A DNA stretch of 64,000 nucleotides from Enterobacter genomosp. O (GCF_001022965.1 NZ_LECZ01000026.1:434001-498000); one strand, 5' to 3'. Counted from the stretch's first letter, positions 1-11,361 are shown. Translations and numbers: made by a program. The notes: a model not told the origin generated them from the sequence alone.

Positions 1-203
1 GTGATGTGGGCATTTCCCTCATAACCAACGGCTCTGGCAGCCAGAATGGCGATCATCGGACGAATGCGTTTACCGCCGCCGCTGACAATGTAATAGCCCA
101 ACTGATTGATCAGCTGAACGTCAGAGTTGAGTTGCTCCAGGATTGCTGCATTCACACCCGCCATATCTTGCGCGGTTAACTCGTTGATTTTTTCTAAATT
201 CAT
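1..203 (-). CDS. ispB: Octaprenyl diphosphate synthase, 5' end only (partial)
   Basis: This is the start of a gene that runs off the left edge on the minus strand; about 67 N-terminal residues are present, beginning MNLEKINELTAQDM. The fragment includes the conserved GGGKRIRP segment that binds isopentenyl diphosphate in trans-prenyltransferases. The family makes the C40 side chain of ubiquinone and menaquinone. It is divergent from rplU, the arrangement known in E. coli. The aspartate-rich catalytic motifs lie outside the window, so the identification rests on the N-terminus and synteny. Confidence 0.9.
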   Translation of the reverse strand, partial: MNLEKINELTAQDMAGVNAAILEQLNSDVQLINQLGYYIVSGGGKRIRPMIAILAARAVGYEGNAHI

Positions 204-361
204 CGCAAAAGCCGGGCTTTTTATCCTGTTGATCCCATCTACAATGGGGTAACGAAGGGTTTCGGTTTATCAATAGTAGTGCTGATTGTACTGAAAAAAC
301 GGCTCAGATAAACGTTACCGTACGCGTTGTGTTTTTTTTCTTCATGTATTGACGGTAGCAC

Positions 362-390
362 TTGTCAAAGGCTCGCGTTTTGCGTAATAT
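362..390 (+). promoter_or_regulatory. Likely sigma-70 promoter of rplU-rpmA
   Basis: A TTGTCA -35 hexamer at 362-367 and a TAATAT -10 hexamer at 385-390 are separated by 17 bp. They lie about 70 bp upstream of the rplU start in the ispB-rplU divergent region. The transcript would begin near 397. Assignment is by consensus match only. Confidence 0.6.
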
Positions 391-406
391 TCGCGCCCTA
401 TTGTGA

Positions 407-772
<366 letters not shown>

Positions 773-791
773 GACCTGAGGAGAGATTTAA

Positions 792-1049
<258 letters not shown>

Positions 1050-1076
1050 GGTTTTCTCGGTCCGGTAACGGATTAA

Positions 1077-1105
1077 AGCCCCGCAACGTGTTGCGGGGCT
1101 TTTTA
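1077..1105 (+). terminator. Rho-independent terminator after rpmA
   Basis: A GC-rich stem of the form AGCCCCGCAA/TTGCGGGGCT with a three-base loop is followed by a run of five T. It lies 28 bp after the rpmA stop codon. Confidence 0.85.
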
Positions 1106-1144
1106 CATTGGAAACCCGGAAAATTTTCTGTAGGGAAAACGGGC

Positions 1145-2110
1145 ATGAAGCAGCAGGCCGGCATAGGTATTCTTTTGGCGCTCACCACCGCAATGTGCTG
1201 GGGCGCGCTGCCAATTGCAATGAAGCAGGTACTGGAAGTGATGGAGCCGCCTACGGTGGTCTTTTATCGCTTTCTGATGGCAAGCATCGGCCTCGGGGCC
1301 ATTCTGGCTGTCAAAGGTAAGCTTCCACCTTTGCGACTCTTCCGTAAACCGCGTTGGCTGGTGTTGCTGGCTATCGCGACGGGCGGTCTTTTTGGTAACT
1401 TCATCCTGTTCAGCTCTTCCCTGCAATACCTTAGCCCTACGGCGTCACAGGTGATTGGTCAGCTTTCACCCGTGGGCATGATGGTCGCCAGCGTCTTTAT
1501 CCTTAAGGAGAAGATGCGCGGTACGCAGATTATCGGGGCGAGCATGCTGCTATGCGGTCTGGTGATGTTCTTCAACACCAGTCTGTTGGAGATTTTTACC
1601 CGACTGACGGATTACACGTGGGGTGTGATCTTCGGTGTCGGGGCAGCAACGGTCTGGGTGAGTTATGGCGTCGCGCAAAAGGTGTTATTGCGTCGACTTG
1701 CCTCACAGCAGATCCTCTTTTTGCTGTACACTTTGTGTACAATAGCATTGCTGCCATTAGCAAAGCCGGGTGTGATTACCCAGCTCAGCGACTGGCAACT
1801 GGCGTGCCTCATTTTTTGTGGGCTGAACACGCTGGTCGGTTATGGCGCGCTGGCCGAAGCAATGGCGCGCTGGCAGGCAGCACAGGTGAGCGCGTTAATT
1901 ACGCTTACTCCGCTGTTTACGCTGTTATTTTCAGATTTGTTATCAATGGCCTGGCCCGATGTCTTCGTCAGACCGATGCTCAACCTGTTGGGTTATCTCG
2001 GTGCGTTTGTCGTGGTTGCGGGCGCGATGTATTCCGCCATTGGTCATCGTCTTTGGGGACGTTGGCGCAAAAATGAAGCGGTTGTAGTAGTCCCCCGCTC
2101 AGGCGAATGA
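1145..2110 (+). CDS. yhbE: EamA/DMT-family inner-membrane transporter YhbE
   Basis: Encodes 321 residues, the length of E. coli YhbE. The protein is a ten-segment hydrophobic permease built from two EamA repeats (roughly residues 8-140 and 155-300), with few charged residues between helices and a short basic C-terminal tail (RLWGRWRKNE). The first EamA repeat starts immediately at MKQQAGIGILLALTTAMCWG, which fixes the start at 1145; a longer reading frame from 1088 begins inside the rpmA terminator. Substrate is unknown; the family exports small metabolites. It lies 15 bp before obgE, so the two are probably co-transcribed. Confidence 0.9.
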   Translation: MKQQAGIGILLALTTAMCWGALPIAMKQVLEVMEPPTVVFYRFLMASIGLGAILAVKGKLPPLRLFRKPRWLVLLAIATGGLFGNFILFSSSLQYLSPTASQVIGQLSPVGMMVASVFILKEKMRGTQIIGASMLLCGLVMFFNTSLLEIFTRLTDYTWGVIFGVGAATVWVSYGVAQKVLLRRLASQQILFLLYTLCTIALLPLAKPGVITQLSDWQLACLIFCGLNTLVGYGALAEAMARWQAAQVSALITLTPLFTLLFSDLLSMAWPDVFVRPMLNLLGYLGAFVVVAGAMYSAIGHRLWGRWRKNEAVVVVPRSGE

Positions 2111-3301
<1,191 letters not shown>

Positions 3302-3311
3302 TATCTGTCCA

Positions 3312-3338
3312 AAGCCCCCATTATGGGGGCTTTTTTTA
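3312..3338. terminator. Terminator between obgE and pmrB, probably bidirectional
   Basis: An AAGCCCCC/GGGGGCTT stem with a four-base TTAT loop and seven following T residues sits between two convergent genes. The A run on the opposite side would serve pmrB transcripts; the pmrB stop is just inside the T tract. Confidence 0.8.
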
Positions 3339-4379
3339 TTCCAGCGTTGATGGCAACCAGCAGCTGGCGATTAAGCCGCCCTCAGCGCCATTTTCAAGCG
3401 TCAGCTTGCCGCGGTGGAGCTGCACGATGCGTTGCACGATACTCAGGCCCAGACCACTGCCACCGTAGCGCTGGTCAAGACGACGGAATGGCTCCGTAAT
3501 TGACTGCCGGTGGGTTTCATCAATACCGGGCCCCTGATCGATAACGCTGACCTGAGTACCACCTTCGACTTCGTTTAATGTCACTTCAATCGTTGTCCCT
3601 GACGGGCTGTATCGTCCGGCATTCTCCAGCAGGTTTCGCAGCATCAGGCGCAGAAGCACTGCGTCTCCCTGAACCGTGAGCGCGCTCCTGGCCGGCCATA
3701 TCACCGTATGCTCTTTGGCTTCATGCTCAAGACCAAGCGGCATAATGATATTGTCCGTCCAGTTAACGGTATCGTAGTGGCCGCCGGCCATTGCCTGTCC
3801 GGCCCGGGCCAGCATCAGCAGTTGTTCAACGGTATGCATGAGCTGATCGATGCGGCTGATTAACGTCGCGGCCTGTGGTGCGCCAGACTGCGCCATGAGC
3901 TCCAGATGGAGCCGGATCCCGGCAAGGGGCGTTCGCAGTTCGTGTGCGGCGTCTGCTGTGAAGAGACGCTCCTGCTGAATGGTATTATCCAGCCTGGCGA
4001 GTAACTGGTTCAGGGAAGTGGTGACCGCGCCAATTTCTTCCATGTCGGAATACATAGGGAGCGGGGTTAAGTTATCCGCCGAACGGTTAGCCAGGCTGGC
4101 GCGCAGTTTATTCAGGGGCCGGGTTATCCAGGTGACTGCCCAGAATGAAAACAGCAGCGTGAAACCGACCATCACCAGAGAAGGAACGAGAAGAGAGGCA
4201 ATCGCTTCGCGGATCTCTTTCTCGACATGGTTATTGCGGGCTTTGGCAGACAACGTTTCACTGACCAGAAAACCAATCTGTTCACGGCTTTCATGCCACA
4301 GCCAGATAACGCTTATCAACTGGAAAAATAACAGAATGACCGCCAGCAACACCATCAGGCGCCGACGCATGCTGTTCAT
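3336..4379 (-). CDS. pmrB: Two-component sensor histidine kinase, PmrB/BasS type
   Basis: Encodes 347 residues. Two membrane spans (about 8-28 and 65-85) flank a short periplasmic loop of roughly 36 residues that carries an ExxE motif (EIRE, residues 55-58), the type of motif linked to ferric iron sensing in Salmonella PmrB. A HAMP segment follows, then the H-box FTADAAHELRTPLAG, N-box LRNLLENAGRYSP, G1 DQGPGID and G2 GGSGLGLSIV. Its start overlaps the pmrA stop by 4 bp (ATGA), so both are translated together. PmrAB systems control lipid A modification and polymyxin resistance. The name is inferred from the partner regulator and the ExxE loop; no pmrC/eptA gene is adjacent. Confidence 0.82.
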   Translation of the reverse strand: MNSMRRRLMVLLAVILLFFQLISVIWLWHESREQIGFLVSETLSAKARNNHVEKEIREAIASLLVPSLVMVGFTLLFSFWAVTWITRPLNKLRASLANRSADNLTPLPMYSDMEEIGAVTTSLNQLLARLDNTIQQERLFTADAAHELRTPLAGIRLHLELMAQSGAPQAATLISRIDQLMHTVEQLLMLARAGQAMAGGHYDTVNWTDNIIMPLGLEHEAKEHTVIWPARSALTVQGDAVLLRLMLRNLLENAGRYSPSGTTIEVTLNEVEGGTQVSVIDQGPGIDETHRQSITEPFRRLDQRYGGSGLGLSIVQRIVQLHRGKLTLENGAEGGLIASCWLPSTLE

Positions 4380-5038
4380 TTCTGGCTCTCCAGGCGATAG
4401 CCAACGCCACGGACGGTTTTGATCCTGTCTTTGCCGAGCTTACGACGCAGGTTGTGAATATGGACTTCAAGGGTATTTGACCCCGGATCGTCCTGCCAGG
4501 AGTAGATATCCTGCTGGAGGGTTTCTCTGTGCACCGTTTGCCCGCTGCGCATGATCAAACGCGTAAGCAGGGCGAACTCTTTTGGTGTCACCTCAACCGG
4601 TTGAGCCTGGCGCAGTACCTGCTGGGTTTGCAGATTCAGCGTAATATCGCCATCGGTGAGTAAGTTGTCACTGTGGCCCTGATAGCGGCGAATCAACGCG
4701 CGCACCCGGGCCTGCAACTCCGCAAGTGCAAAAGGCTTCACCAGGTAATCATCAGCACCGGCATCAAGGCCGGTGATACGATCTTCAATGGCATCGCGTG
4801 CCGTCAGGATTAATACCGGGTTGGCGATACCGCGACGTCGCCACTGGGTCAGGAGCGTGGCGCCGTCTTTATCAGGCAAGCCCAAATCGAGGATCACCAG
4901 ACTGTATTCGCCGCTCTGAATCAGGGCATCCGCCTCCGCCGCCGTGCTGGCACAGTCGAGGGCATACCCTTCATTGGCCAGACCCAGCGCCAGCCCTTCC
5001 TGCAATAACAGATCGTCTTCAACTATGAGTAGTTTCAT
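4376..5038 (-). CDS. pmrA: Two-component response regulator, PmrA/BasR type
   Basis: Encodes 220 residues. The receiver domain (1-115) has the acidic pocket VEDD, phospho-acceptor Asp51 in LVILDLGLPD, and the switch segment GADDYLVKPF. The C-terminal winged-helix OmpR-type domain contains LTRLIMRSGQTVHRE and the recognition segment SNTLEVHIHNLRRKLG. Similarity to E. coli BasR is clear along the whole length, especially DLGLPD, ARD, GADDYLVKPFAL and NTLEVHIHNLR. Its start lies two bases from the dacB stop on the same strand, so it may be read through from dacB as well as from its own promoter. Confidence 0.85.
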   Translation of the reverse strand: MKLLIVEDDLLLQEGLALGLANEGYALDCASTAAEADALIQSGEYSLVILDLGLPDKDGATLLTQWRRRGIANPVLILTARDAIEDRITGLDAGADDYLVKPFALAELQARVRALIRRYQGHSDNLLTDGDITLNLQTQQVLRQAQPVEVTPKEFALLTRLIMRSGQTVHRETLQQDIYSWQDDPGSNTLEVHIHNLRRKLGKDRIKTVRGVGYRLESQK

Positions 5039-5040
5039 CG

Positions 5041-6474
5041 CTAGTTATTCTGATAAATGTCCTTATAGAGCCTGCTTTCGAAGCGAACAAGCGGAATACG
5101 GCGATTGCGCTGGTCGGTCGGTTCGACGGCATAGCCGGAAAGATACTGCACGAATGCCATGCGTTGTCCGCTGGCGGTAGTGATGAAGCCTGCAAGGTTG
5201 TAAACCCCCTGCAGTGAACCGGTTTTGGCAGATACTTTGCCATCCACACCGGCAGCGTGAAGCCCGGCGCGGTACTGCAACGAACCGTCATGACCGGCCA
5301 GTGGCAGCATTGAAATAAAGTTTAGCTCAGTGTCATGCTGTGCAATGTACTGAAGCACTTGCATCATCGTGGCCGGAGAGATCAAATTATGACGCGATAA
5401 TCCGGAGCCATCGACGGCAATAGTATTACCCAGATCGATCCCTGCCTGCTGGCGCAGGATCTGACGAACCGCGTCTGAGCCCGCGCGCCAGGTTCCCGGC
5501 ACGCCAAACCGTGCGTGACCAATCATGCGGAACACGGTGTCGGCAATCATATTGTCAGACTTTTTCAGCATGATTCGCAGCAAATCGTGCAGCGGCGGAG
5601 ACTGCTTGCTGGCGATGACCGTGCCGGGCTGGTTGACCTGCGTCTGACGAAGCAACGTGCCGGAGTAGGTTATTCCCGCTTGTTTCAGCTCATCTTTCAG
5701 AATGGCGCCCGCGTAGCTGGCACCGTCCTGTATCGCAAAGGCCAGCGGCAGCGGATCGGCACGCTGCGTCAGGCAGCCGGTGAGTGTGAAGCGGTTAAGA
5801 TCGCCTGGCACCACATCCAGTTCGCAATACTGTGCATCCGGGGAGCCCTTGGCCAGCGTGCGGACCTGGCTAAACATCGTGACCGGGTAGTAGGATGCTA
5901 TGCGGATAAACGCTAAATCATCCGGCTTTGGCGCGCTGTAAAGCGAAACCGAGAAGCAGTTACGGTCAACAATCGCGGCGGCGGGTGGGGCGCTAAAGCA
6001 TTGCGTCATATCGTTCCACGGCCAGCCTGGCGCTTTATCGTGGCTGGCAAAGATGGACGTATCTATCAGCACATTGCCATCAATCCTCTGCACGCCGGTT
6101 TTTTTCAGCACCGCAACCATATTGCGGATATCCTGGCGTTTAAAGGTCGGGTCACCGCCAAAGCGGGCGATAAGATCGCCTTTCAGTTCGCCACCCTCGA
6201 CGTTACCTTTGGTCTCGAGTGTGGTGGTAAACCTGAAGTCAGGCCCAAGCTGAAGGAGGGCGGCAAGCGCAGTAATCACCTTCTGGGTACTGGCAGGCAG
6301 GGCCATCTGTTGACTATGGTAGTCAATCTCTGGCGTCTGCGCCCCGACCTTTTGCACCATCAAGGCAAGGTTGGCACCTGCGGGCAGTTGATTAATATAC
6401 TCATCAACATTCGCGGCCTGAACGCTGAACGTTATACTGGTAGTCAATCCGATGATAAATCTGGAAAATCGCAT
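5041..6474 (-). CDS. dacB: D-alanyl-D-alanine carboxypeptidase/endopeptidase PBP4
   Basis: Encodes 477 residues (the usual enteric length). A signal peptide (MRFSRFIIGLTTSITFSVQA) predicts periplasmic export. The class C penicillin-binding motifs are all present: SxxK as STQK with catalytic Ser62 and Lys65, SDN in KKSDNMIAD near residue 306, and KTG in AKTGSLQG near 417. PBP4 trims and cuts peptide cross-links in murein; loss of PBP4 can induce AmpC in Enterobacter, which gives this gene clinical interest. It is divergent from greA, as in E. coli, but the downstream pmrAB pair is not part of the E. coli arrangement. Confidence 0.96.
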   Translation of the reverse strand: MRFSRFIIGLTTSITFSVQAANVDEYINQLPAGANLALMVQKVGAQTPEIDYHSQQMALPASTQKVITALAALLQLGPDFRFTTTLETKGNVEGGELKGDLIARFGGDPTFKRQDIRNMVAVLKKTGVQRIDGNVLIDTSIFASHDKAPGWPWNDMTQCFSAPPAAAIVDRNCFSVSLYSAPKPDDLAFIRIASYYPVTMFSQVRTLAKGSPDAQYCELDVVPGDLNRFTLTGCLTQRADPLPLAFAIQDGASYAGAILKDELKQAGITYSGTLLRQTQVNQPGTVIASKQSPPLHDLLRIMLKKSDNMIADTVFRMIGHARFGVPGTWRAGSDAVRQILRQQAGIDLGNTIAVDGSGLSRHNLISPATMMQVLQYIAQHDTELNFISMLPLAGHDGSLQYRAGLHAAGVDGKVSAKTGSLQGVYNLAGFITTASGQRMAFVQYLSGYAVEPTDQRNRRIPLVRFESRLYKDIYQNN

Positions 6475-6569
6475 AATCTCGCGCTAACAACCCGAAAACA
6501 AACCGTCATACTACGGTGCATAGCACTGCAAAGTAAACGATGACCCATAGTGAACTTCGCGGTAAAATG

Positions 6570-6630
6570 CATATCAAATTGAAAATTGCTGCTGACCTGG
6601 GGCGTTGCTCCCGGGTCGGTTTTCTTTTTG
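6570..6630 (+). ncRNA. graL: Probable GraL-type leader RNA of greA
   Basis: Between the dacB start and greA lies an early terminator-like element: a stem GACCTGGGG/CTCCCGGGTC (6594-6618) followed by GGTTTTCTTTTTG. In E. coli the greA leader yields short GraL RNAs by termination at such a site about 70 nt before the gene. A TAAAAT -10-like element at 6563-6568 would start the RNA near 6575. The exact 5' end is a guess. Confidence 0.5.
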
Positions 6631-6701
6631 CTTCTGGCCTGCTCATGAGGGCCGGGGCAGGGAACACTGCTCCCAACAGGAATGTTTAAGAGGTATAACA
6701 A

Positions 6702-7178
6702 ATGCAAGCTATTCCGATGACCTTACGTGGTGCCGAAAAACTGCGCGAAGAGCTGGATTTCCTGAAATCCGTTCGTCGTCCTGAAATCATCGCCGCTATC
6801 GCGGATGCGCGCGAGCATGGCGACCTGAAAGAGAACGCTGAATATCACGCCGCGCGTGAGCAGCAGGGCTTCTGTGAAGGGCGTATTAAAGATATCGAAG
6901 CAAAACTGTCCAATGCGCAGGTTATTGATATCACTAAGATGCCTAATAATGGCCGCGTGATTTTCGGTGCAACCGTTACCGTGCTTAACCTCGACAGCGA
7001 CGAAGAGCAGACGTATCGCATCGTGGGTGATGATGAAGCAGACTTCAAACAGAACCTGATTTCGGTGAACTCACCGATTGCTCGCGGCCTGATTGGCAAA
7101 GAGCAGGATGATGTTGTCACCATCCGCACTCCAGGTGGTGAAGTGGAATACGAAATTATCAAGGTTGAATACCTGTAA
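6702..7178 (+). CDS. greA: Transcript cleavage factor GreA
   Basis: Encodes 158 residues, the standard length. The N-terminal coiled-coil hairpin carries the catalytic acidic pair Asp41 and Glu44 ([11 protein letters not shown]) that coordinates Mg2+ in the RNA polymerase secondary channel. The C-terminal FKBP-like domain ends [14 protein letters not shown]. GreA stimulates cleavage of backtracked RNA to restart arrested polymerase. A clear ribosome site (AAGAGG) precedes the ATG. Confidence 0.98.
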   Translation: MQAIPMTLRGAEKLREELDFLKSVRRPEIIAAIADAREHGDLKENAEYHAAREQQGFCEGRIKDIEAKLSNAQVIDITKMPNNGRVIFGATVTVLNLDSDEEQTYRIVGDDEADFKQNLISVNSPIARGLIGKEQDDVVTIRTPGGEVEYEIIKVEYL

Positions 7179-7221
7179 TTCGCCTCTCTGCTAAGATGTT
7201 GATACATTGTAAAGAAAAGAA

Positions 7222-7244
7222 AAAGGCCGCATAGCGGCCTTTTA
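7222..7244 (+). terminator. Terminator after greA
   Basis: A short AAAGGCCGC/GCGGCCTTT hairpin with an ATA loop, followed by T residues, 43 bp after the greA stop. It is symmetrical enough to act on both strands, including on yhbY transcripts. Confidence 0.75.
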
Positions 7245-7329
7245 ACAACTCAAGGAGCATGGCATTTTGCTCACCTGCTGACAGAAATCCCTCGTTTAAC
7301 ACAGAAAATGTGTTTGATTCAGGATATCC

Positions 7330-7623
7330 TTAGCGTGGCAGCGAGATTTTGCGCTCTTTAGATGGGCGATAGAGCACCAGCGTTTTACCGATGACCTGTA
7401 CATTACAGGCACCGGTTTCACGCACGATGGCTTCCACGATCAGGTTTTTAGTGTCTCTGTCTTCAGAGGCGATTTTCACCTTGATCAGCTCGTGGTGTTC
7501 CAGCGCTTGTTCAATCTCGGCAAGCACCCCTTCGGTCAAACCATTGTTGCCAAGCATAACTACAGGCTTGAGCGGATGTGCCAGACCTTTAAGGTGCTGT
7601 TTTTGTTTAGTACTCAGATTCAT
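7330..7623 (-). CDS. yhbY: CRM-domain RNA-binding protein YhbY
   Basis: Encodes 97 residues starting MNLSTKQKQHLKG, the full CRM (chloroplast RNA splicing and ribosome maturation) domain. The GxxG-type loop GNNGLT is near residue 26, analogous to KH-domain loops. The protein binds pre-50S particles. A longer reading frame adds 13 upstream residues (MNRFQSQRKQKYT) not found in E. coli YhbY; the shorter start is preferred. It is divergent from rlmE, another 50S-maturation gene. Confidence 0.93.
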   Translation of the reverse strand: MNLSTKQKQHLKGLAHPLKPVVMLGNNGLTEGVLAEIEQALEHHELIKVKIASEDRDTKNLIVEAIVRETGACNVQVIGKTLVLYRPSKERKISLPR

Positions 7624-7750
7624 CGTATATTTTTGCTTACGTTGGGATTGAAAACGGTTCATTCTACCGCCATCTCCCTAATATCGCCAAACAGCAGCGT
7701 AGAAATTTACGCCAAAGGTAAGCAACGATGAACCCGGACGGAAATGTTAA

Positions 7751-8377
7751 ATGACAGGTAAAAAGCGTTCTGCCAGTTCCAGCCGCTGGCTTCAGGAACA
7801 CTTTAGCGATAAATATGTTCTTCAGGCGCAGAAAAAGGGGTTACGTTCCCGCGCCTGGTTTAAACTTGATGAAATACAGCAAAGTGACAAACTTTTTAAG
7901 CCGGGGATGACGGTTGTTGACCTCGGTGCAGCACCTGGCGGATGGTCCCAGTATGCGGTAACGCAGATCGGCGGAGCGGGCCGAATCATCGCATGCGATC
8001 TTTTACCAATGGATCCCATCGTCGGTGTCGACTTCCTTCAGGGCGACTTTCGTGATGAATTAGTACTGAAAGCGTTACTTGAACGTGTGGGTGACAGTAA
8101 GGTTCAGGTTGTCATGTCTGATATGGCGCCAAATATGTGCGGAACACCGGCGGTGGATATCCCCCGCGGCATGTATCTGGTGGAGCTAGCGTTAGAAATG
8201 TGTCGTGATGTACTAGCGCCTGGTGGTAGTTTTGTTGTGAAGGTGTTTCAGGGCGAAGGTTTCGAGGAGTACCTTAAGGAAATTCGCTCCCTGTTTGCGA
8301 AGGTCAAAGTTCGTAAGCCGGACTCTTCCCGGGCCCGTTCCCGAGAAGTGTATATTGTAGCGACCGGGCGAAAATGA
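7751..8377 (+). CDS. rlmE: 23S rRNA 2'-O-ribose U2552 methyltransferase
   Basis: Encodes 208 residues (E. coli 209). The SAM-binding motif [13 protein letters not shown] is at about 56-68. Catalytic residues expected from E. coli RlmE are present: Lys38 (AWFKLDE), Asp124 (SDMAPNM), Lys164 ([11 protein letters not shown]) and the late Glu in SREVYIV. The enzyme methylates U2552 in the A-loop at a late stage of 50S assembly. A heat-shock operon with ftsH is known in E. coli; ftsH follows here after about 100 bp. Confidence 0.97.
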   Translation: MTGKKRSASSSRWLQEHFSDKYVLQAQKKGLRSRAWFKLDEIQQSDKLFKPGMTVVDLGAAPGGWSQYAVTQIGGAGRIIACDLLPMDPIVGVDFLQGDFRDELVLKALLERVGDSKVQVVMSDMAPNMCGTPAVDIPRGMYLVELALEMCRDVLAPGGSFVVKVFQGEGFEEYLKEIRSLFAKVKVRKPDSSRARSREVYIVATGRK

Positions 8378-8479
8378 TAACCGGTGGATTTCAGGCGAAA
8401 GTTTGAATGAAACTGGATATAGAGTATCCTGACGCTGTTTTTAACACAGTTGTAATATGAGGTTAATCCCTTGAGTGAC

Positions 8480-10414
8480 ATGGCGAAAAACCTAATACTC
8501 TGGCTGGTCATTGCCGTTGTGCTGATGTCAGTATTCCAGAGCTTTGGGCCCAGCGAGTCGAATGGCCGCAAGGTGGATTATTCTACCTTCCTGCAGGAGG
8601 TCAATCAGGACCAGGTTCGCGAAGCGCGTATCAACGGACGTGAGATCAACGTTACCAAGAAAGATAGTAACCGTTACACGACTTACATCCCGGTGAACGA
8701 TCCTAAGCTGCTTGATAACCTTCTGACCAAAAACGTCAAGGTGGTAGGTGAGCCGCCAGAAGAACCAAGCCTGTTGGCTTCTATCTTCATTTCCTGGTTC
8801 CCGATGCTGCTTCTTATCGGCGTCTGGATCTTCTTTATGCGCCAGATGCAGGGCGGCGGTGGCAAAGGTGCCATGTCGTTCGGTAAGAGCAAGGCGCGTA
8901 TGCTGACGGAAGACCAGATCAAGACCACGTTCGCTGACGTCGCCGGGTGTGACGAAGCGAAAGAAGAGGTGGGTGAGCTGGTTGAATACCTGCGCGAGCC
9001 GAGCCGTTTCCAGAAACTGGGCGGTAAGATCCCGAAAGGCGTGCTGATGGTTGGCCCTCCGGGTACAGGTAAAACCCTGCTGGCGAAAGCCATTGCGGGT
9101 GAAGCGAAGGTGCCGTTCTTTACTATTTCTGGTTCTGACTTCGTAGAAATGTTCGTAGGTGTCGGTGCATCTCGTGTGCGTGACATGTTCGAGCAGGCCA
9201 AGAAGGCAGCACCGTGCATTATCTTCATCGATGAAATCGACGCCGTAGGCCGCCAGCGTGGCGCAGGTCTGGGCGGTGGTCACGATGAACGCGAGCAGAC
9301 GCTGAACCAGATGCTGGTTGAGATGGACGGCTTCGAAGGTAACGAAGGTATCATCGTTATCGCAGCGACTAACCGTCCGGACGTACTTGACCCTGCGCTG
9401 CTGCGTCCAGGCCGTTTCGACCGTCAGGTTGTGGTCGGTCTGCCGGATGTTCGCGGTCGTGAACAGATTCTGAAAGTCCATATGCGTCGCGTACCGCTGG
9501 CGCCAGATATCGACGCGGCAATCATTGCGCGCGGTACCCCGGGCTTCTCCGGTGCGGACCTGGCTAACCTGGTCAACGAAGCAGCACTGTTTGCCGCTCG
9601 CGGTAACAAGCGCGTCGTGTCGATGGTGGAGTTCGAGAAAGCGAAAGACAAGATCATGATGGGCGCGGAACGCCGCTCCATGGTGATGACGGAAGCGCAG
9701 AAAGAGTCCACGGCATACCACGAAGCAGGCCACGCGATTATCGGTCGTCTGGTGCCGGAACACGATCCGGTGCATAAGGTGACGATTATTCCTCGCGGCC
9801 GTGCACTGGGTGTTACCTTCTTCCTGCCTGAGGGCGACGCGATCAGCGCCAGCCGTCAGAAACTGGAAAGCCAGATTTCTACCCTCTACGGTGGTCGTCT
9901 GGCGGAAGAGATTATCTACGGTGTTGAACATGTTTCTACCGGTGCGTCCAACGACATTAAAGTTGCGACAAACCTGGCGCGTAACATGGTGACGCAGTGG
10001 GGCTTCTCCGACAAACTCGGTCCGCTGCTGTACGCAGAGGAAGAGGGCGAAGTCTTCCTGGGCCGTTCTGTGGCGAAAGCGAAACATATGTCCGATGAGA
10101 CGGCACGTATCATCGATCAGGAAGTTAAATCACTGGTTGAGCGTAACTATGCGCGTGCTCGCCAGATCCTGAACGACAATATGGACATCCTGCATTCGAT
10201 GAAAGATGCGCTCATGAAATATGAGACCATCGATGCACCGCAGATTGACGACCTGATGGCGCGCCGCGAAGTGCGTCCGCCAGCGGGCTGGGAAGATCCA
10301 GGCGCGTCCAACAATTCTGACAATAATGGCACCCCGCGTGCGCCGCGTCCGGTTGATGAACCGCGTACGCCAAACCCGGGCAACACCATGTCAGAACAGT
10401 TGGGCGATAAGTAA
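8480..10414 (+). CDS. ftsH: ATP-dependent zinc metalloprotease FtsH
   Basis: Encodes 644 residues from the ATG at 8480, as in E. coli. A TTG at 8471 would add MSD and has better spacing to the TGAGG ribosome site, so the exact start is open. Two membrane spans (about 5-24 and 96-118) flank a periplasmic domain. The AAA module has Walker A GPPGTGKT, Walker B IIFIDEID and the second region of homology. The protease domain has zinc-binding HEAGH in [13 protein letters not shown]. FtsH degrades LpxC, sigma-32 and unassembled membrane proteins. The C-terminal tail is low-complexity and rich in Asn, Pro and Arg. Confidence 0.97.
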   Translation: MAKNLILWLVIAVVLMSVFQSFGPSESNGRKVDYSTFLQEVNQDQVREARINGREINVTKKDSNRYTTYIPVNDPKLLDNLLTKNVKVVGEPPEEPSLLASIFISWFPMLLLIGVWIFFMRQMQGGGGKGAMSFGKSKARMLTEDQIKTTFADVAGCDEAKEEVGELVEYLREPSRFQKLGGKIPKGVLMVGPPGTGKTLLAKAIAGEAKVPFFTISGSDFVEMFVGVGASRVRDMFEQAKKAAPCIIFIDEIDAVGRQRGAGLGGGHDEREQTLNQMLVEMDGFEGNEGIIVIAATNRPDVLDPALLRPGRFDRQVVVGLPDVRGREQILKVHMRRVPLAPDIDAAIIARGTPGFSGADLANLVNEAALFAARGNKRVVSMVEFEKAKDKIMMGAERRSMVMTEAQKESTAYHEAGHAIIGRLVPEHDPVHKVTIIPRGRALGVTFFLPEGDAISASRQKLESQISTLYGGRLAEEIIYGVEHVSTGASNDIKVATNLARNMVTQWGFSDKLGPLLYAEEEGEVFLGRSVAKAKHMSDETARIIDQEVKSLVERNYARARQILNDNMDILHSMKDALMKYETIDAPQIDDLMARREVRPPAGWEDPGASNNSDNNGTPRAPRPVDEPRTPNPGNTMSEQLGDK

Positions 10415-10446
10415 GTCACTGCTGTTGAAGCATTTGTCCGTACCTC

Positions 10447-10475
10447 AAACCCTGGAGCTTGCTCCGGGGTTTTTC
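10447..10475 (+). terminator. Terminator between ftsH and folP
   Basis: A stem AAACCCTGGAGC/GCTCCGGGGTTT with a TT loop followed by T residues, about 35 bp after the ftsH stop. Readthrough to folP and glmM is likely because no obvious strong promoter lies in the short gap. Confidence 0.7.
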
Positions 10476-10512
10476 ATTTCTGTTTAACCGTATAAATACC
10501 AGGGATTTCGCC

Positions 10513-11361
10513 ATGAAATTATTCGCCCAGGACTCGCATCTCGATCTTTCACATCCTCATGTGATGGGGATCCTGAATGTTACCCCTGACTCCTTCTCTG
10601 ACGGCGGCACGCATAACACGCTTATTGAGGCGGTTAAGCACGCAAATTTAATGATTAATGCAGGTGCCACCATCATTGACGTTGGCGGCGAATCGACGCG
10701 TCCAGGGGCGGCGGACGTGTCCGTGGAAGAAGAGCTGGCGCGCGTGGTGCCGGTGGTGGAAGCAATTGCACAACGCTTCGAAGTATGGATATCCGTAGAC
10801 ACTTCCAAACCTGAAGTGATCCGTGAAGTGGCGAGAGTGGGCGCTCACATTATCAATGATATTCGTTCACTCACTGAGCCGGGCGCGATTGAAGCGGCAG
10901 CGGAAACCGGGCTGCCCGTTTGTCTTATGCATATGCAGGGGCAGCCAAAAACGATGCAGGAAGCGCCGAAGTACGACGATGTCTTTGCCGACGTGAATCG
11001 CTTCTTTATTGAGCATATTGCACGCTGCGAACGTGCAGGTATCCCAAAAGAGAAATTGCTGCTCGACCCGGGGTTCGGTTTCGGTAAAAATCTCTCACAC
11101 AATTATGCGCTGCTTGCGCGCTTGTCGGAATTTCATCACTTTGACCTGCCGCTACTGGTGGGGATGTCCAGAAAGTCGATGATTGGTCAGTTACTGAATG
11201 TTGGGCCAGGTGAACGCCTGAGTGGGAGTCTGGCCTGCGCGGTGATTGCGGCGATGCAGGGCGCACACATTATTCGTGTCCATGACGTCAAAGAAACAGT
11301 AGAAGCCATGCGTGTGGTAGAAGCCACACTGGCAGCGAAGGAAAACAAACGCTATGAGTAA
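10513..11361 (+). CDS. folP: Dihydropteroate synthase
   Basis: Encodes 282 residues (E. coli 282) from the ATG at 10513, preceded by the AGGGA ribosome site. The TIM-barrel signatures are intact: [14 protein letters not shown] (pterin/diphosphate loop), GGESTRPGA, and [11 protein letters not shown] with the lysine that contacts the pterin. The enzyme joins 6-hydroxymethyl-dihydropterin diphosphate to p-aminobenzoate and is the sulfonamide target. No loop insertions of the resistant type are seen. It overlaps glmM by 8 bp. Confidence 0.97.
   Translation: MKLFAQDSHLDLSHPHVMGILNVTPDSFSDGGTHNTLIEAVKHANLMINAGATIIDVGGESTRPGAADVSVEEELARVVPVVEAIAQRFEVWISVDTSKPEVIREVARVGAHIINDIRSLTEPGAIEAAAETGLPVCLMHMQGQPKTMQEAPKYDDVFADVNRFFIEHIARCERAGIPKEKLLLDPGFGFGKNLSHNYALLARLSEFHHFDLPLLVGMSRKSMIGQLLNVGPGERLSGSLACAVIAAMQGAHIIRVHDVKETVEAMRVVEATLAAKENKRYE

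Noticed and set aside
8528-10087. 519-codon open frame opposite ftsH
   Set aside because: Antisense shadow; no ribosome site or recognisable domain.
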